This document shows positions 53,047 through 63,744 of a stretch of DNA of 64,000 nucleotides, in pieces (position 1 is the stretch's first letter; each line of letters opens with the position of its first letter). This DNA comes from Ectobius pallidus (Eukaryota; Arthropoda; Insecta; Blattodea; Ectobiidae). The position numbers and the translations under genes are program-made. The stretch spans positions 153,467,042 to 153,531,041 of the forward strand of contig CAXKWD010000002.1 in NCBI GenBank assembly GCA_964059195.1, in the 5' to 3' direction. The notes beneath the pieces were generated by a model. The model was given only the letters and a program-made list of their open reading frames with translations, was not told the DNA's origin and did no database searches.

Positions 53047-53329
53047 GGGCCCAGGTGAATAACGATCAAAGTCACATTTTCTTCGAAAAAAGTTATTTGA
53101 TGTAGAATATTCAAAACCAATTGGAACGAAATTACAAATTACAAATTAATACTGATGACAAAAATATAACGTGAGAGTGTACAAGTGATACTGAAAAACA
53201 ATTCTGCAACACAACTATTCTTTACAATAATACAAAAGGTAGATCATAATAAGTACACTCCCTGGTATGGAAATACGATCAATTTGCATACTGCAAATGA
53301 GGAAAATATACTTATTCCTGCATTATAAC

Positions 53330-53925
53330 TCAGCATGGTGGTGGGAAAGCTTCGTCATCTTCATCATCACTCCTTATAGTACTCTGCGGCAAGGCACCGA
53401 AGAACTCCTTATTTTTGTGGAAAACTTGTACTCCAGCTTTACGCAAAGTTTTATCAATGACATCATAACTCTCCCATTGTCCATTGGGTGCTCTTGCGAT
53501 AACTTCATTTCTGCAATAGGACGAGTCTGAAATGGTCAGTTCTTCTTGTAAGGACTTTGAAAGTGTAATGTCCAGTTATATACAAAATGTTGTTGAACCT
53601 CAACCACGGTGAAGGCAGATGGCTTTTTCCTAGCACTTCTTATTACATCGTTCCACACAGCAGGAATTTCTACAAGACTCTCTTCGTTGATGAGCCCCAT
53701 ATTCTTGTCACATTCCAGGTAGCTGTGACCTCTAATGGGAAATGTAACTTGAATTTCTTCAAACCTTTTCTTTCCATGAATCAACCAGTGTAGGTAGCGG
53801 AAAACCGAATAATTTTTATTCTGGCCACCACAAGAGTCAAAATCTGATGTGAAAGTCACATAACTTCCTCTGCCCAAATAAAAGTTAGGAATATTCACAT
53901 ATCCTTGTACAGAAACGCAAGACAC
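53330..53925 (-). pseudogene. DUF7869-like transposon-associated gene fragment
   Basis: Minus-strand frame of 129 codons (53925-53536): 'SDFDSCGGQNKNYSVFRYLH', 'WLIHGKKRFEEIQVTFPIRG' and 'HSYLECDKNMGLINEES', then 'AVWNDVIRSARKKPSAFTVV'. After a stop, 'YDVIDKTLRKAGVQVFHKN' and 'FFGALPQSTIRSDDEDDEAF' follow to about 53330. The motif (D/N)xCGGQNKN...FP(I/V)RGHS(Y/F) is one I recall from multi-copy arthropod genes labelled DUF7869, probably a DDE-type transposase relative. Only the C-terminal half is present. Confidence 0.6.
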
Positions 53926-54199
53926 AATTTAACGCTAATTATACGATAAATACCTGATAACCTCTTCTTTGAAAATGATGCGACTAATAAAAGTGCAGAC
54001 TATATAGCAAACAAAAACAAGTGACTGCAGACATTTATTGAAACTTCCGTCTTAAGAATAATTTCCGAACTTTATCGAATATTTCCCTCCAATATGTCTT
54101 TCTCACTTCATTCTTATATAGAATAAGAGGCCGTGAAAGAGTGTGTATTCAATTGTTAACCACACAACACAAACTTTTTACAAACAGTGGGTGAACAGT

Positions 54200-54620
54200 A
54201 GGTGGCTTGTAACTGCCTTCAGAGAATTTTTTCGAAAAAAAGTTTCAAATAAAAGTTTTAGCTCTCACTATAAGCTACACTTGTGCAAAATTTAAAGAAA
54301 ATCGTTAGAGCCGTTTTCGAGAAAATCGCGAAAAACGAAAATTTCTTCATGTAAAGTCCCCTTAAAAATAAGAGAAAATAGTCGCCAATCTTATCCTCAC
54401 ATCTTCAGAAGGTACCTGACCCAAATACGAAATGTTGTTTTCATACGATTTTCCGTTTTGGAGCTAGAGTGTTCACAGACAGACGGACAGACAGACACAC
54501 AGACATGTTTCCAAAAATAGTATTTTTGGATTCAGGGGGCTTGAAACGTGTATATATGCTAAAAACTCAACTTCGAATTTTGGGGTCGAAAACAATACTT
54601 CCTCTACCTATAGTACCTAT
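54200..54620 (+). repeat. dispersed repeat end with (GACA)n block and hairpin, copy 2
   Basis: 'cgttttcgagaaaatcgcga' ... 'cagacagacggacagacaga' ... 'ttggattcagggggcttgaa' and a terminal hairpin made of 'acttcctctacc' and 'gggcagaggaagt' (54596-54641). The same block order is seen at 3770-4076. The hairpin at the end suggests a defined terminus of a mobile family I cannot name. Confidence 0.45.
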
Positions 54621-54641
54621 GGTACGGGCAGAGGAAGTAAT

Positions 54642-55082
54642 AAAAAAAGCTGAAGTACTTTTACTTCTTCAGGGAGAAAATTTTCAATGAAGTGATGTAG
54701 GAATGATATTACCTCATCAGGACCCTTTTTTGCAATAGTCTGCTTATATGTATAGAATGCAGATTCCCTGGTGGACAGCACATGGATGTTAAATGAATGG
54801 AAAGATAGCTGTCTTCGATAGTACACGTCATTAGTAGAAATATTGGGTACTTGCAGGTTTTTTGAAAATAAAAAATTATTCCTTCCATGTGTGATTCTAC
54901 CACAAATTCAAGACTTTGTTCATTCTTCCATACATTTCATGGGCATTGATCATTTTTCCATTTGACTTCAATTTTTATTCTCTCAGAATGTGGAATTCCA
55001 CCTTCTGAACCAGATGGCACCACAAACTCATTTTTTCTAAAAATTGGACTTTGATCGTTTTTCCCCTGGACAATTCATATGC
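54642..55082. other. unassigned intronic sequence
   Basis: No feature recognised between the dispersed repeat and copy B. Confidence 0.4.
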
Positions 55083-55811
55083 TTTTCCTTGACTGGTCTC
55101 CAACGAAATTTCAAGTGGTGACAGCTAAGAGGGATACCTGCAAAAATTCTTGTTACCAGTGGCGGCTGGTGATAAAAACATTCTGTGTGCTACAGTATGA
55201 ATATGCAAAAACAAAACATAACATTCCACTCGTGTAATGTCGAAAAATAAAGTCCATGCAATTCCATGTGAATCCGCACAGTAGTATTGAAATTAGAAAC
55301 AAAATCTATTAGTCCTACGAAGAAACCAAGATTTTTCAGAAGGTTTGGTTTTGTTGTGACCTCTCAAAGCAATTTCAAACGCCCCACCACAGAACTTAAT
55401 TTCTGAAAGTACATAGGCCTTCATGTCCCCCCCCCCCTTTCCGCTTGTTGGTTACGGATATGCTTGTGATATGCTTGGCCAAATTTCACACTGCCTAGGA
55501 AACAGATTTAATATGTTATGTATGTGCTTAATGTTATCTTTTTGCTGTTTTGTTAACTTGCTAAGGTGTCCTGAGCCTGTTAATCCCGTACTTCTCCACG
55601 AATTGGAATCACGATTGCCAAATAGAAGGCAAAGAAAATGGAAGAGAGCATTCCTAATTTCACAACCACATATATATATACACATATAGATACATATATA
55701 TGTATATATATAACTATGTATACTTCATTCCCCGTGTTTATATATCCTTGAAATTGTTCTATTTCTAAACCAAAATAGAAATGCAATAAAAACAAATTGG
55801 AACTTACATAT

Positions 55812-57460
55812 GAAGCATCCAATTCCAAAACTGTCTCAATCCATTTTTTAAAAAATTGAGATAATGGCGGTTTCGTCATCTACCTACATATCTCTAACAA
55901 TGTAGTAATGAATGTTGTGCCTAAACTTCCTCTTACCTTCCAAAATTAAGCTTCAGAAATGACAAACAGTTTCAGAACTTTCTCATTCCATCCCATGTAC
56001 TGTTACAAAACTGTCTCGTTCCATACATGAATTTCTTTTTCAAAACTTCCTCCATCCATAGCAAGGATTGGTAATATTCATTGTTTGGATAACAAAACTC
56101 TCTCCATCCATCTTTTAAATTTCCTTACAAACAACCTTTCATTTTATGTTTCCAGCTGTTGTCAGCAGTGTATTAGCAAAAATTATAATTATGAACGTTG
56201 TCACTCTCATATACCCATTGTTAGAAGGTAATAAATAGTACAGACTCTCTGTAAATAAGAAGATAGTGTTTTCTGTGCATTGCTCACAAATACAAGTTAA
56301 TTAAGCACTATTCTTAAGAAATGGAAAGTAATATATTGATTTCGCCTAGTGGTAAAAGACGGAAGAAATTGAATGATCCTTCGAAATGGGGGAAAAAATA
56401 AAGAAAAACACAAGTAGGTGGGAGAAACTACAGTAATGAAAGTGTATGCTGATGGGTGCCCAGGACAAAATAAAAATATTACTGTAATGGGAACGTTAAT
56501 GTCTTGGCTCTACAATAGCATACCAACTGTAAAGAACTCCATGTTATTTTCCCTATTGTCGGCCACTCTTTTCTTCCAGCCATTAGAGTTTTTGAGAGAA
56601 TAGAAAATGTCATTAGGAAGAGGGATACTATTAACAAACCATGTGAATATAGAGACATTATCTGAAGGAACTGGGAGAGGATTTTGTTATCTTTGATTGG
56701 AAGAAAAATAGCGCAAGCTACTCTCAAACATCCGGGGCAGAGGCATTTCCAGTTTTCTGCAGCTAAGTGAATCATTCTAAGAAAAACTGCATCTGGAAAA
56801 AATGTGATTGTGAGAGGGGAAGTAAATTACTTAACAGACATAGGAGCATTCAATCAGTGTTAAAGAGACAAAAAACATTTCGCAGATGACCCCAGAATCT
56901 CAGAATCAGAAGGAAGAGAGAAACTATCCGATCTCAACACTTTTGTTCCGAGTGGAGAAAAATGACTGATTTATCATTTTACAAGAGCGTAATACAGGGT
57001 GATTCAAGGTTAAACAGAGAAGAAAATGCAAATGAGGATTTTTTATGGAAAAAGAAGACTTAAAATTTGATCTGAAGTGTAATAACCAAACAGAATAATG
57101 CATTCATTCCGTATGACCTTTAATTTTAATATTTGAGTTCAATGTCATAGACAAAATAGAAATTTCAGTAATAGATTATTGTATGTATTTACATTAATAA
57201 GAAGCCTCTTCTAAAATATTGGAAATGAAAAAGAATTGTGTAATTTTCCAAAACTTTGTCGTTCCAGCTTACAGTTTCAAAACTCTCTCAATCCAAATAA
57301 CTCCTGAAATATCGATCCCTGATTTTCAGGAATATCACTCAACTGTAAAATTTAAAAAAAATTGGAACACTGCAAACAGTTAGGAAAAAAGTTATGAGTT
57401 TTTGACGTTTCCTGAAAATTGTTAAAACTGGATTGAGACAGTTTTGGAATTGGACGCTTC
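55812..57460 (+). mobile_element. 1.65-kb transposon with inverted ends GAAGC(A/G)TCCAATTCC in copy B
   Basis: Left end GAAGCATCCAATTCCAAAAC and complemented right end GAAGCGTCCAATTCCAAAAC agree over about 35 bp. ATAT flanks both sides (55808-55811; 57461-57464) and occurs once in the empty site of copy A, so the target duplication is 4 bp or fewer. Related phrases ('aaaactgtctcattccat', 'aaactctctcaatccaaat') recur inside, forming an array of degenerate subterminal motifs. It carries the pseudogene at 56321-56990. Confidence 0.88.
56321..56990 (+). pseudogene. DUF7869-like gene of the GAAGC-ended transposon (decayed)
   Basis: Plus strand: start-like 'MESNILISPSGKRRKKLNDP', then in shifting frames 'VYADGCPGQNKNITVMGTLM' (D.C.GQNKN motif), 'VIFPIVGHSFLPA' and 'RVFERIENVIRKRDTI', then 'IGRKIAQATLKHPG'. 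The order C(P/G)GQNKN...FP(I/V)xGHSFLPADRVFGRIE is the same family as at 53330-53925 but another subfamily. Its location between inverted ends with a target duplication links this family directly to a DNA transposon. Multiple stops. Confidence 0.6.
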
Positions 57461-58393
57461 ATATGCATTACACAAGATGAGTGCAAAATATGCATGTCAT
57501 GACCACCAGCACTTCTCTGTGCAAAAATGGAGTTCTCCACTCTGGTATGCAAATATATAATGCTCTTCCTATCCCCTATAATCTATAGAAAACCATAATT
57601 TATTTAAATCCAAAGTGAGAGCCTTTTTACAGGAGCACTGCTTTTAAACAGTCAAAGAGAATCTGAATTACAACAAATATCAATACCAGTGACTTTTACA
57701 TTATAGTTTTTGGGTTATATGTTGCTGTATGTTTTATCTTGTATTGCACTGATTTAAATTATTTCATATTGGTTTATTATGTATTATTTTGATGTGTCCA
57801 GTATCAAATGTTCTTCTGTACTCTATGACGATGACGAACAAATTTAAAAAATAAAAATAAAATTAAAAAAAAAAAACATTTTTATACACTGGTCCAGTTA
57901 AATGTTCTCTTGTAAAAGCTTTTCTTAACTGAATTTTGTTAATTTTTGTTTAAGTAAGCAACAAGTTAACAAAATGAACAGTTTGCTATAGCACATTAAC
58001 ACCGGCTGTCCCTGCTTGTTACCTAAAATGGGCACAAAGTATTTAGTCAATGAATTATGGTCAAAAGTGTTCAAAAGTCTATTCAGTGCAAAATTGACTT
58101 CTAAGAATATCGTGGGTGATTGACAAGTTGTAGTGTTGGAAAACTCCAATCAATGCTTGGTCTCTTTGGTAACTTTATTACCAAGGTAAAGTTTCTGCAT
58201 GAGGTGTCAGATAGTAATCCTGACAGCCTGAAGTCTCCTGGAACCTTCAGCATTCCATGAGAATGTGGTCTCATGCGCAGTAAAAAGACTGGTTGCACTT
58301 TGAGCCATGTATAGTTACAAGTCGGTGCTCGAATTTGGGAATACTGTGATGCTGAGGTCTAATAGGGGTTGCTATCAGAGGCGGGAAACATAT

Positions 58394-59854
58394 GCTTTTA
58401 TTATTGAAACAGTTGAGTCTTGTAATTTATGAAAGAAGAATTATTTCATAAGGTAAGAAGATAAATATGTTATGGGAAATGATCATAACATACGTTATTG
58501 TGTGCACTCTGACAGATTAATAAGTTATTTATGATCTGCTATATGTTTAAAAATATAATATCTCGATGAGTCATAGTTATATTATAAAAGACTTAGTTTT
58601 CCATACAATTCTGAATTAGAACCAGTTGGGCCGGAACTGACTGTAACAGTGCTCCAACAAAGTAAAAATCCACTCTTCATCGCTCCAGCATAAATGCAGG
58701 GAGGAAAAAAGTAATCCTACATATGAAATCGGCATATATTTAGGCAACTCTTTTTTAGTAACAAACCATTATTAAGGTCATTATCTTGTGTTCTTGTCAT
58801 TACAGTTGACTTGCCTGTATGGCTGACTTATAATCAATTCGTACGTCATGAAGTTGGTTGCATTTTCTGTTAATGTAATGTAATTTCTATCTGATTCTTT
58901 TAAAAAGGTAGTTTGACTATAATGTTTGGTATCATGAAATGAAAAAAAAAATAAAAAATAAAATAAAAATCTGCATACAAATTTATGGGTTCCCCTTAGA
59001 AGAACTTTCCAACTTCAGCACTGATATGAACAAAAGCAGATTCCAAATGTACATCATTTGAATTGGTATAAAAAACTTCTTAAGATTGATACCGAATTGG
59101 AGCTAAATCTGTTAATCCAGTTTCACATTGTCAGTCAAGGATATTAAGTTTCTTCTCATTTTTTTGTTTTAAAGGAGCAATTTGAAATAGTGATAAAAAG
59201 GAAAGAAAAAAAATTATAATAATGGTAGCACTCGACTCAAATCTTAATTCTCTGTTCATAATTTATTATGAAATGATGGAACTTGAATCCAGTCCCATAC
59301 AAAATGTCTTCAGTTTCCCGATTTCCCAATTTCAATTGCATTTTCAATAAATTATAAATTCTCTTAATTTCATGACAAAAAATCTAACAGGTAGGTAGAT
59401 TTTCTTATCTTAAATTAGGTGATTTATGTATAAATCCGTTACTTCCAATAAAAATTGAAATCTAGTTGGACAAGCTATGAATAATAATTGTCTTGAATAA
59501 GTACTGATACCGGTAATACAGGAATGTATTGTTAACTCTTCATTGGGTTCTTTAAAGAAGTAATATCTCTCATCTCTGTAAAAGCATTGAGAACTTTTAC
59601 ACATATGATAAGAAAAATATGTACAAAAAGATTTTACATCCCATTTTTAAAAGTAGGCTATATGTAGGCCTATATTCTTAAAAGTATATTATATTCATTA
59701 TAATGAAATAAATCTAATACTTTCTTTTTTAATTTGACGGAAACACCGTTATTGAATTGGAAGTAAACTATTGACAGTAAAATTATATTTTGAACAGACT
59801 TTATATTTATTACCAATTTGATAATATAATTAGGAATTATGTTATTACTCACTT
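58394..59854. other. unassigned AT-rich intronic sequence
   Basis: Homopolymer-rich (for example 58942-58970). Contains one TAGGCCTA (59665). No coding feature recognised. Confidence 0.45.
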
Positions 59855-61640
59855 TTAATGAGATGGTTGAGCTTGTCGCCTCTTGCAGAGTTCCTGGATA
59901 TCTGGCTCAATATTAGTCAAATTTAGTCGAAAATCAGCAGATATATTAAGTCGGTTTCTGTATTTTGTTTTTAGTTGAATGAGTGATGAAAATCCCTTCT
60001 CACAAAGATAGGTTATTGAAAACTGCATGATGATTTTCAATGCTTCTTCAGATAATTCTAGAAATTCTCTTCACACTGAAGATGAGATCCAGAATCAAGA
60101 CAAACTAAGATTGGATTTTAAGCCCACTATCGCTTGAGAGTTCAAATAACTGTTCTTTCTTTGATAATGAGAGATCATACAAGTTCTGTGGAAAATATGT
60201 TTAAAATTTTTGTTTGTTAAAAATGATTCCAATGTTGGGAAAGGTGCAAATTGGCTATTTTTTATGTAACTAATCCATAGCTCTAGTTTTTTCTGGAATG
60301 CCTTTATTTTGTCGTAAGCATCAAGAACAGTGAAAGATTTTCCCTGAAGGGAGAGATTTAGTTCATTTAATTTAGAAAAAAATGTCTGGAAGACAGGATA
60401 ATGCCATTAACCATGCTTCATCAGCAAAGAGTGATGCAAAATCAGAATTATGTTCACTTACAAATATTAAACCTTCATGTCTTAATTGAAATAACCTTCT
60501 TCTTAGTACTTTGCCCCTGGAAAGCCAGCGAATTTCAGAATGAAGCAAAAGGTGTGTATATTCAATGCCCACTTCATCGCACAATACGGAAAATAGCCTA
60601 TTATTTAATGGTCGAGCCTTAATAAAATTAACTAGCTTTACAGCTAACTATCAAGCACTGTTTTAAATTCTGGCGGCATTCCTTTGGAGGCCAATGCTTC
60701 CCTATGTATGAAACGATGCACCCATTTCATATCTGGAGCTACTTTCTTGACTTTAGAGACAACCCCACTATGTCTGCCTGTAAGGGCGCAGGCTCCATCT
60801 GAGCATATACCTACACATTTTTTCCACAGGATCCCTTTCTCTCTTATGTAACTATCTAGAGTGTGAAATATTTCTTCTCCAGTTCAGGTTGGCAAAGTTG
60901 TACAGAACAAAATATCGTCCTATGTGAATATCTAACGTAGCACATCAATTTGCATCATTTGTGACATCAGTAGTCTCGTCAATTTGTAACACATAGTAAG
61001 GACTCTGCTTAAACTTTTTCGATTAACTGAGATTCTATGTTACCTGCCATATCGTTAATTCTCCAACGACAGTGTCATTTGAAAGAGGAATCAAATCAAT
61101 ATCTTTTAGAAATTTGTGGCCAAACATAGTTTTTACATCATCTTTTATAGCTGGAAGAAGTAAATTTTCCATGATGAAATGAGGTTTCGCTGTTTTGGCT
61201 ATGCACAGACTTCAGACGTAGGATGCTTCTAGTGCCTTGCTATTAATTGAACCCAAGGCTGAAACTTTCTCTTTCCCACAATTTAGTGTTTTCAAGCATT
61301 GCTGAAAATACTCAATTTGTTTGTTTTTTACATCACAATGCTTTGTTTCTTTGTTTTGCAGGTTTCATACACTCGTTCGACAACACTTGATAACACAAAA
61401 TGCACTGTGGTTTCTGTTCACTTTTATCACCGCACCAAGTAAATCCTAATTCCAAATACAAAATATCATATTTCCTATTGTGCTTTTTCTTTGAACTGCT
61501 TACTTCAACTTTCATAGCAGAGTCACATTTACTTGCCATAACACTCGTTTCACAGTTAGAATTAGTTTTGCTTGCATCACTTGCTTTTCTTTTCAAAGTC
61601 CCTGTGGCTGTTCTAAGCCACTTTTCCATTATTAAAACAC
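59855..61640 (-). pseudogene. hAT transposase pseudogene (ZBED5/SCAND3-like)
   Basis: Minus strand from about 61640: 'KRKASDASKTNSNCETSVMA', then a BED-type zinc finger 'YLELGFTWCGDKSEQKPQCI' followed by 'LCYQVLSNECMKPAK'. The central region is badly decayed; from 60584 'LCDEVGIEYTHLLLHSEIRW' and 'LSRGKVLRR', 'FVSEHNSDFASLFADEAWLM', then 'KNSQFAPFPTLESF'-like text, and the C-terminal 'ALKIIMQFSITYLCEKGFSS' with 'KTKYRNRLNISADFRLNLT' ending at 59855. The final block is the hAT dimerisation domain of the ZBED5 group (YLCE.GFS.L...K.K.R..L). Family role: transposition, or host functions when domesticated; this copy has many stops and cannot act. Confidence 0.8.
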
Positions 61641-61649
61641 TTTTCAAAA

Positions 61650-62065
61650 AATATTAAAACCGGAGTTAACCGACTACACACTTTCCTCAAATATAACTTA
61701 ACACGTCTGAAGACCTACTGAGGAACCAGGATTGCCAGTCCAGAAGCAGGCATTTGAACATATTTAATTTTAATGGTTGACCTAAATGTGAGAATCTGGA
61801 AATTCATAAGTGACAATTTTTGTGAGAACAGGCTTAAAATCTCATAAGTTTATTACTTGAAAGATCATAAACATTATCTTACTCTAAAAGAGTACTTTCG
61901 AGCCATAGCAACTGCACGTGCTTAACACAGGTTTACCAGTATCAGACACTCGGGCACCTCCAGCAAAAAAACCCTTGTTAAGAGAGCGCCTGTAATAACA
62001 AATTCAGACCAAGTCTTATTTTTCAGGGTTTTGAATGAAAGAGGGAACCATAGACATCAGTGCAT
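61650..62065. other. unassigned intronic sequence
   Basis: No feature recognised; may include the 5' end of the ZBED5-like element. Confidence 0.4.
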
Positions 62066-62275
62066 CAGGGGTTTCAAACTGTGGTTCGTTACTGCAAAAG
62101 TAAGGAAACTAGCAATAGGACCTGCATTTTTGAAGATTTTAAAAACTTTGACATCTAGTGTCCATTTTATGTGAAAAAATTTTACGTCTTTACTTTCCAC
62201 TTGCTTTATGATATTTTTTAATTGTCTGCGGACCATCTGCACCGTGGTGGTCCGCAGACCATAGGTTGAGAAATG
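62066..62275. mobile_element. hAT-like MITE
   Basis: Left 'CAGGGGTTTCAAACTGTGGT' and complemented right 'TAGCATTTCTCAACCTATGG' followed by 'TCTGCGGACC' are diverged forms of the CAGnGGTTCTCAACCTATGGTC-type hAT terminus. Internal 'gtctgcggaccatctgcaccgtggtggtccgcagac' forms a perfect hairpin (62225-62260). No clear 8-bp duplication. Confidence 0.55.
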
Positions 62276-62998
62276 CTATATAGGGGATTTCAATGAAAAC
62301 ATTTAGATAGTAAATTTTGACCCTACAGTTGACATAAATGTTTTGTAGAGATTGAGATAGTCTGATATGAATGTAATTAAAATTTGTTACTTTAAAGACA
62401 TTTTCCCCTGCCCCTTTTTCTATCAGCCTCTGCTTGACAGGCTTGACATTGCTGCCAAGATCTTACTACATGACTATGGCTTTGGCACGGTAGAGGATAG
62501 ATGCAAGAACCATAAAAGTTACAATAGATTATTTTACCTGGATAAGTCTGGAATAGTACAACACAGTATTGAAAGCCGTTACCTCTAGAGACCTCGTGCA
62601 TCAAATATGATATGCACAGCTTTTTATTTTTACCACATTTTTAGATTGATTCATTGTTTCGGAGCTGGTTGTATCACAATCTGTACAGTTTACACTGTTC
62701 AATTATCTTTTGTTTTTGTTTCAAACAAGTAACTGGACAGGGAATGTGAGCTGTAAAACAACATAGCCTATGACATATATGTGAGGAGGAAAAAATGTAA
62801 TCAGCAACAGTCCTGTTCTTTCTAAACGAGTCTATTCTGGACTTTTCAGTTATTAGAACCACATGGATGAAGTAGGAGCCAGAGACTGAAAGCTTGGAGT
62901 TTTTTAACATAACTTGGCTAATGTCCCATGAAGAAATAATAACATCCATAAACGAAGAGTCAAAATGTCCATAACAGTATTCTTTATCAATTCTGTAG
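62276..62998. other. unassigned 3' end of the large intron
   Basis: No feature recognised apart from the 3' splice site 'tcaattctgtag'. Confidence 0.4.
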
Positions 62999-63142
62999 GT
63001 ACCTAATATTCCTACACAGCAGCAGACATCTCAAAGAGCTGTTTCATTTCCTGTGGGTGTAACGCCAGTGAAGATAACCTTGTCTACTACACCAGGAAGA
63101 TCAACAGTCACCGCCACTACTTCACCATCCACTACACAGAAA
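62999..63142 (+). CDS. internal exon of the unidentified host gene (exon n+1)
   Basis: 144 bp, 48 codons, phase 0 at both ends, between 'ttctgtag' and 'gtgagt' (a strong donor). Residues 'VPNIPTQQQTSQRAVSFPVG', 'VTPVKITLSTTPGRSTVTAT' and 'TSPSTTQK': Thr/Ser/Pro-rich with no domain. It is compatible in phase with exon 51032-51249. Further exons must lie beyond 64000. I cannot name the protein; Ser/Thr/Pro-rich tracts of this kind are frequent in transcription and chromatin regulators. Confidence 0.65.
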
Positions 63143-63742
63143 GTGAGTTTCAAGCTAGATTAACCATCTTATCTTGTCAGTTATGTTCAGCCAGACCATA
63201 TTTGTTCCTTATGTTGGTATTTTTTAATCTTTCTGCCCTATGCAGATTGCATTTAAGACAGAGTACATGAACTTTCAGATAACAGCTAAGGTTAACAAGG
63301 AATATAAATTTAGCTGAAAGGCCCTGTTAACTTAAAATTAAGTGAGTCTCAGAATAAGATTTTTTTTAGTAAAATATAGCAGTGAAAACCTCATGTTTCT
63401 CTGATGCTTTGTTCTCACAAATTCGAAGCACAACTGATGCAGTGATGTCACAGATCCTGAACTGTATGCATGCTGTTCACTGCAATAATCAAATTTCATT
63501 TGGCCAAGCAACTTGTGCTTCATTATTGTATGCGTGAGTTTGCATGCCATCTGTTGGAAATGCCTTGATGTTGTGTTTTTGGGTACTCAAACACCACAAG
63601 TGTAGATTTAGAAATAAGTGTTCTTAAGTTTCCAAATCAGAATAGATCACTAAGAAGATTCAAAGCGTGTCTGAATAGAATAAATAATTTGGCATAATTC
63701 CGAGCCTACCTGAAGTCTATTATGAATTTAAATATAGTATAT
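63143..63742. other. unassigned sequence downstream of the exon (intron)
   Basis: AT-rich with no recognisable feature up to the mariner at 63745. Confidence 0.45.
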
Positions 63743-63744
63743 TA

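Larger units (their letters stand above)
55083..58393 (+). repeat. duplicated block, copy B, with a transposon insertion
   Basis: Same sequence as 51482-53046, interrupted at 55812-57460 by an inverted-repeat transposon. Around the poly-C run it has 8-10 C against 12 in copy A, and small indels occur near 57945-57985. Since homology extends well beyond the LINE tail on the right and includes unrelated sequence on the left, this is a segmental duplication (or two copies of a longer composite repeat), not just two LINE insertions. Confidence 0.85.
51250..62998 (+). other. 11.7-kb intron of the host gene filled with repeats
   Basis: Starts gtaaat and ends ttctgtag. It contains the duplicated block (two copies), two pieces of a DUF7869-like family, a dispersed repeat, a ZBED5-like hAT pseudogene and a MITE. 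No further exon was recognised in it. Confidence 0.55.
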
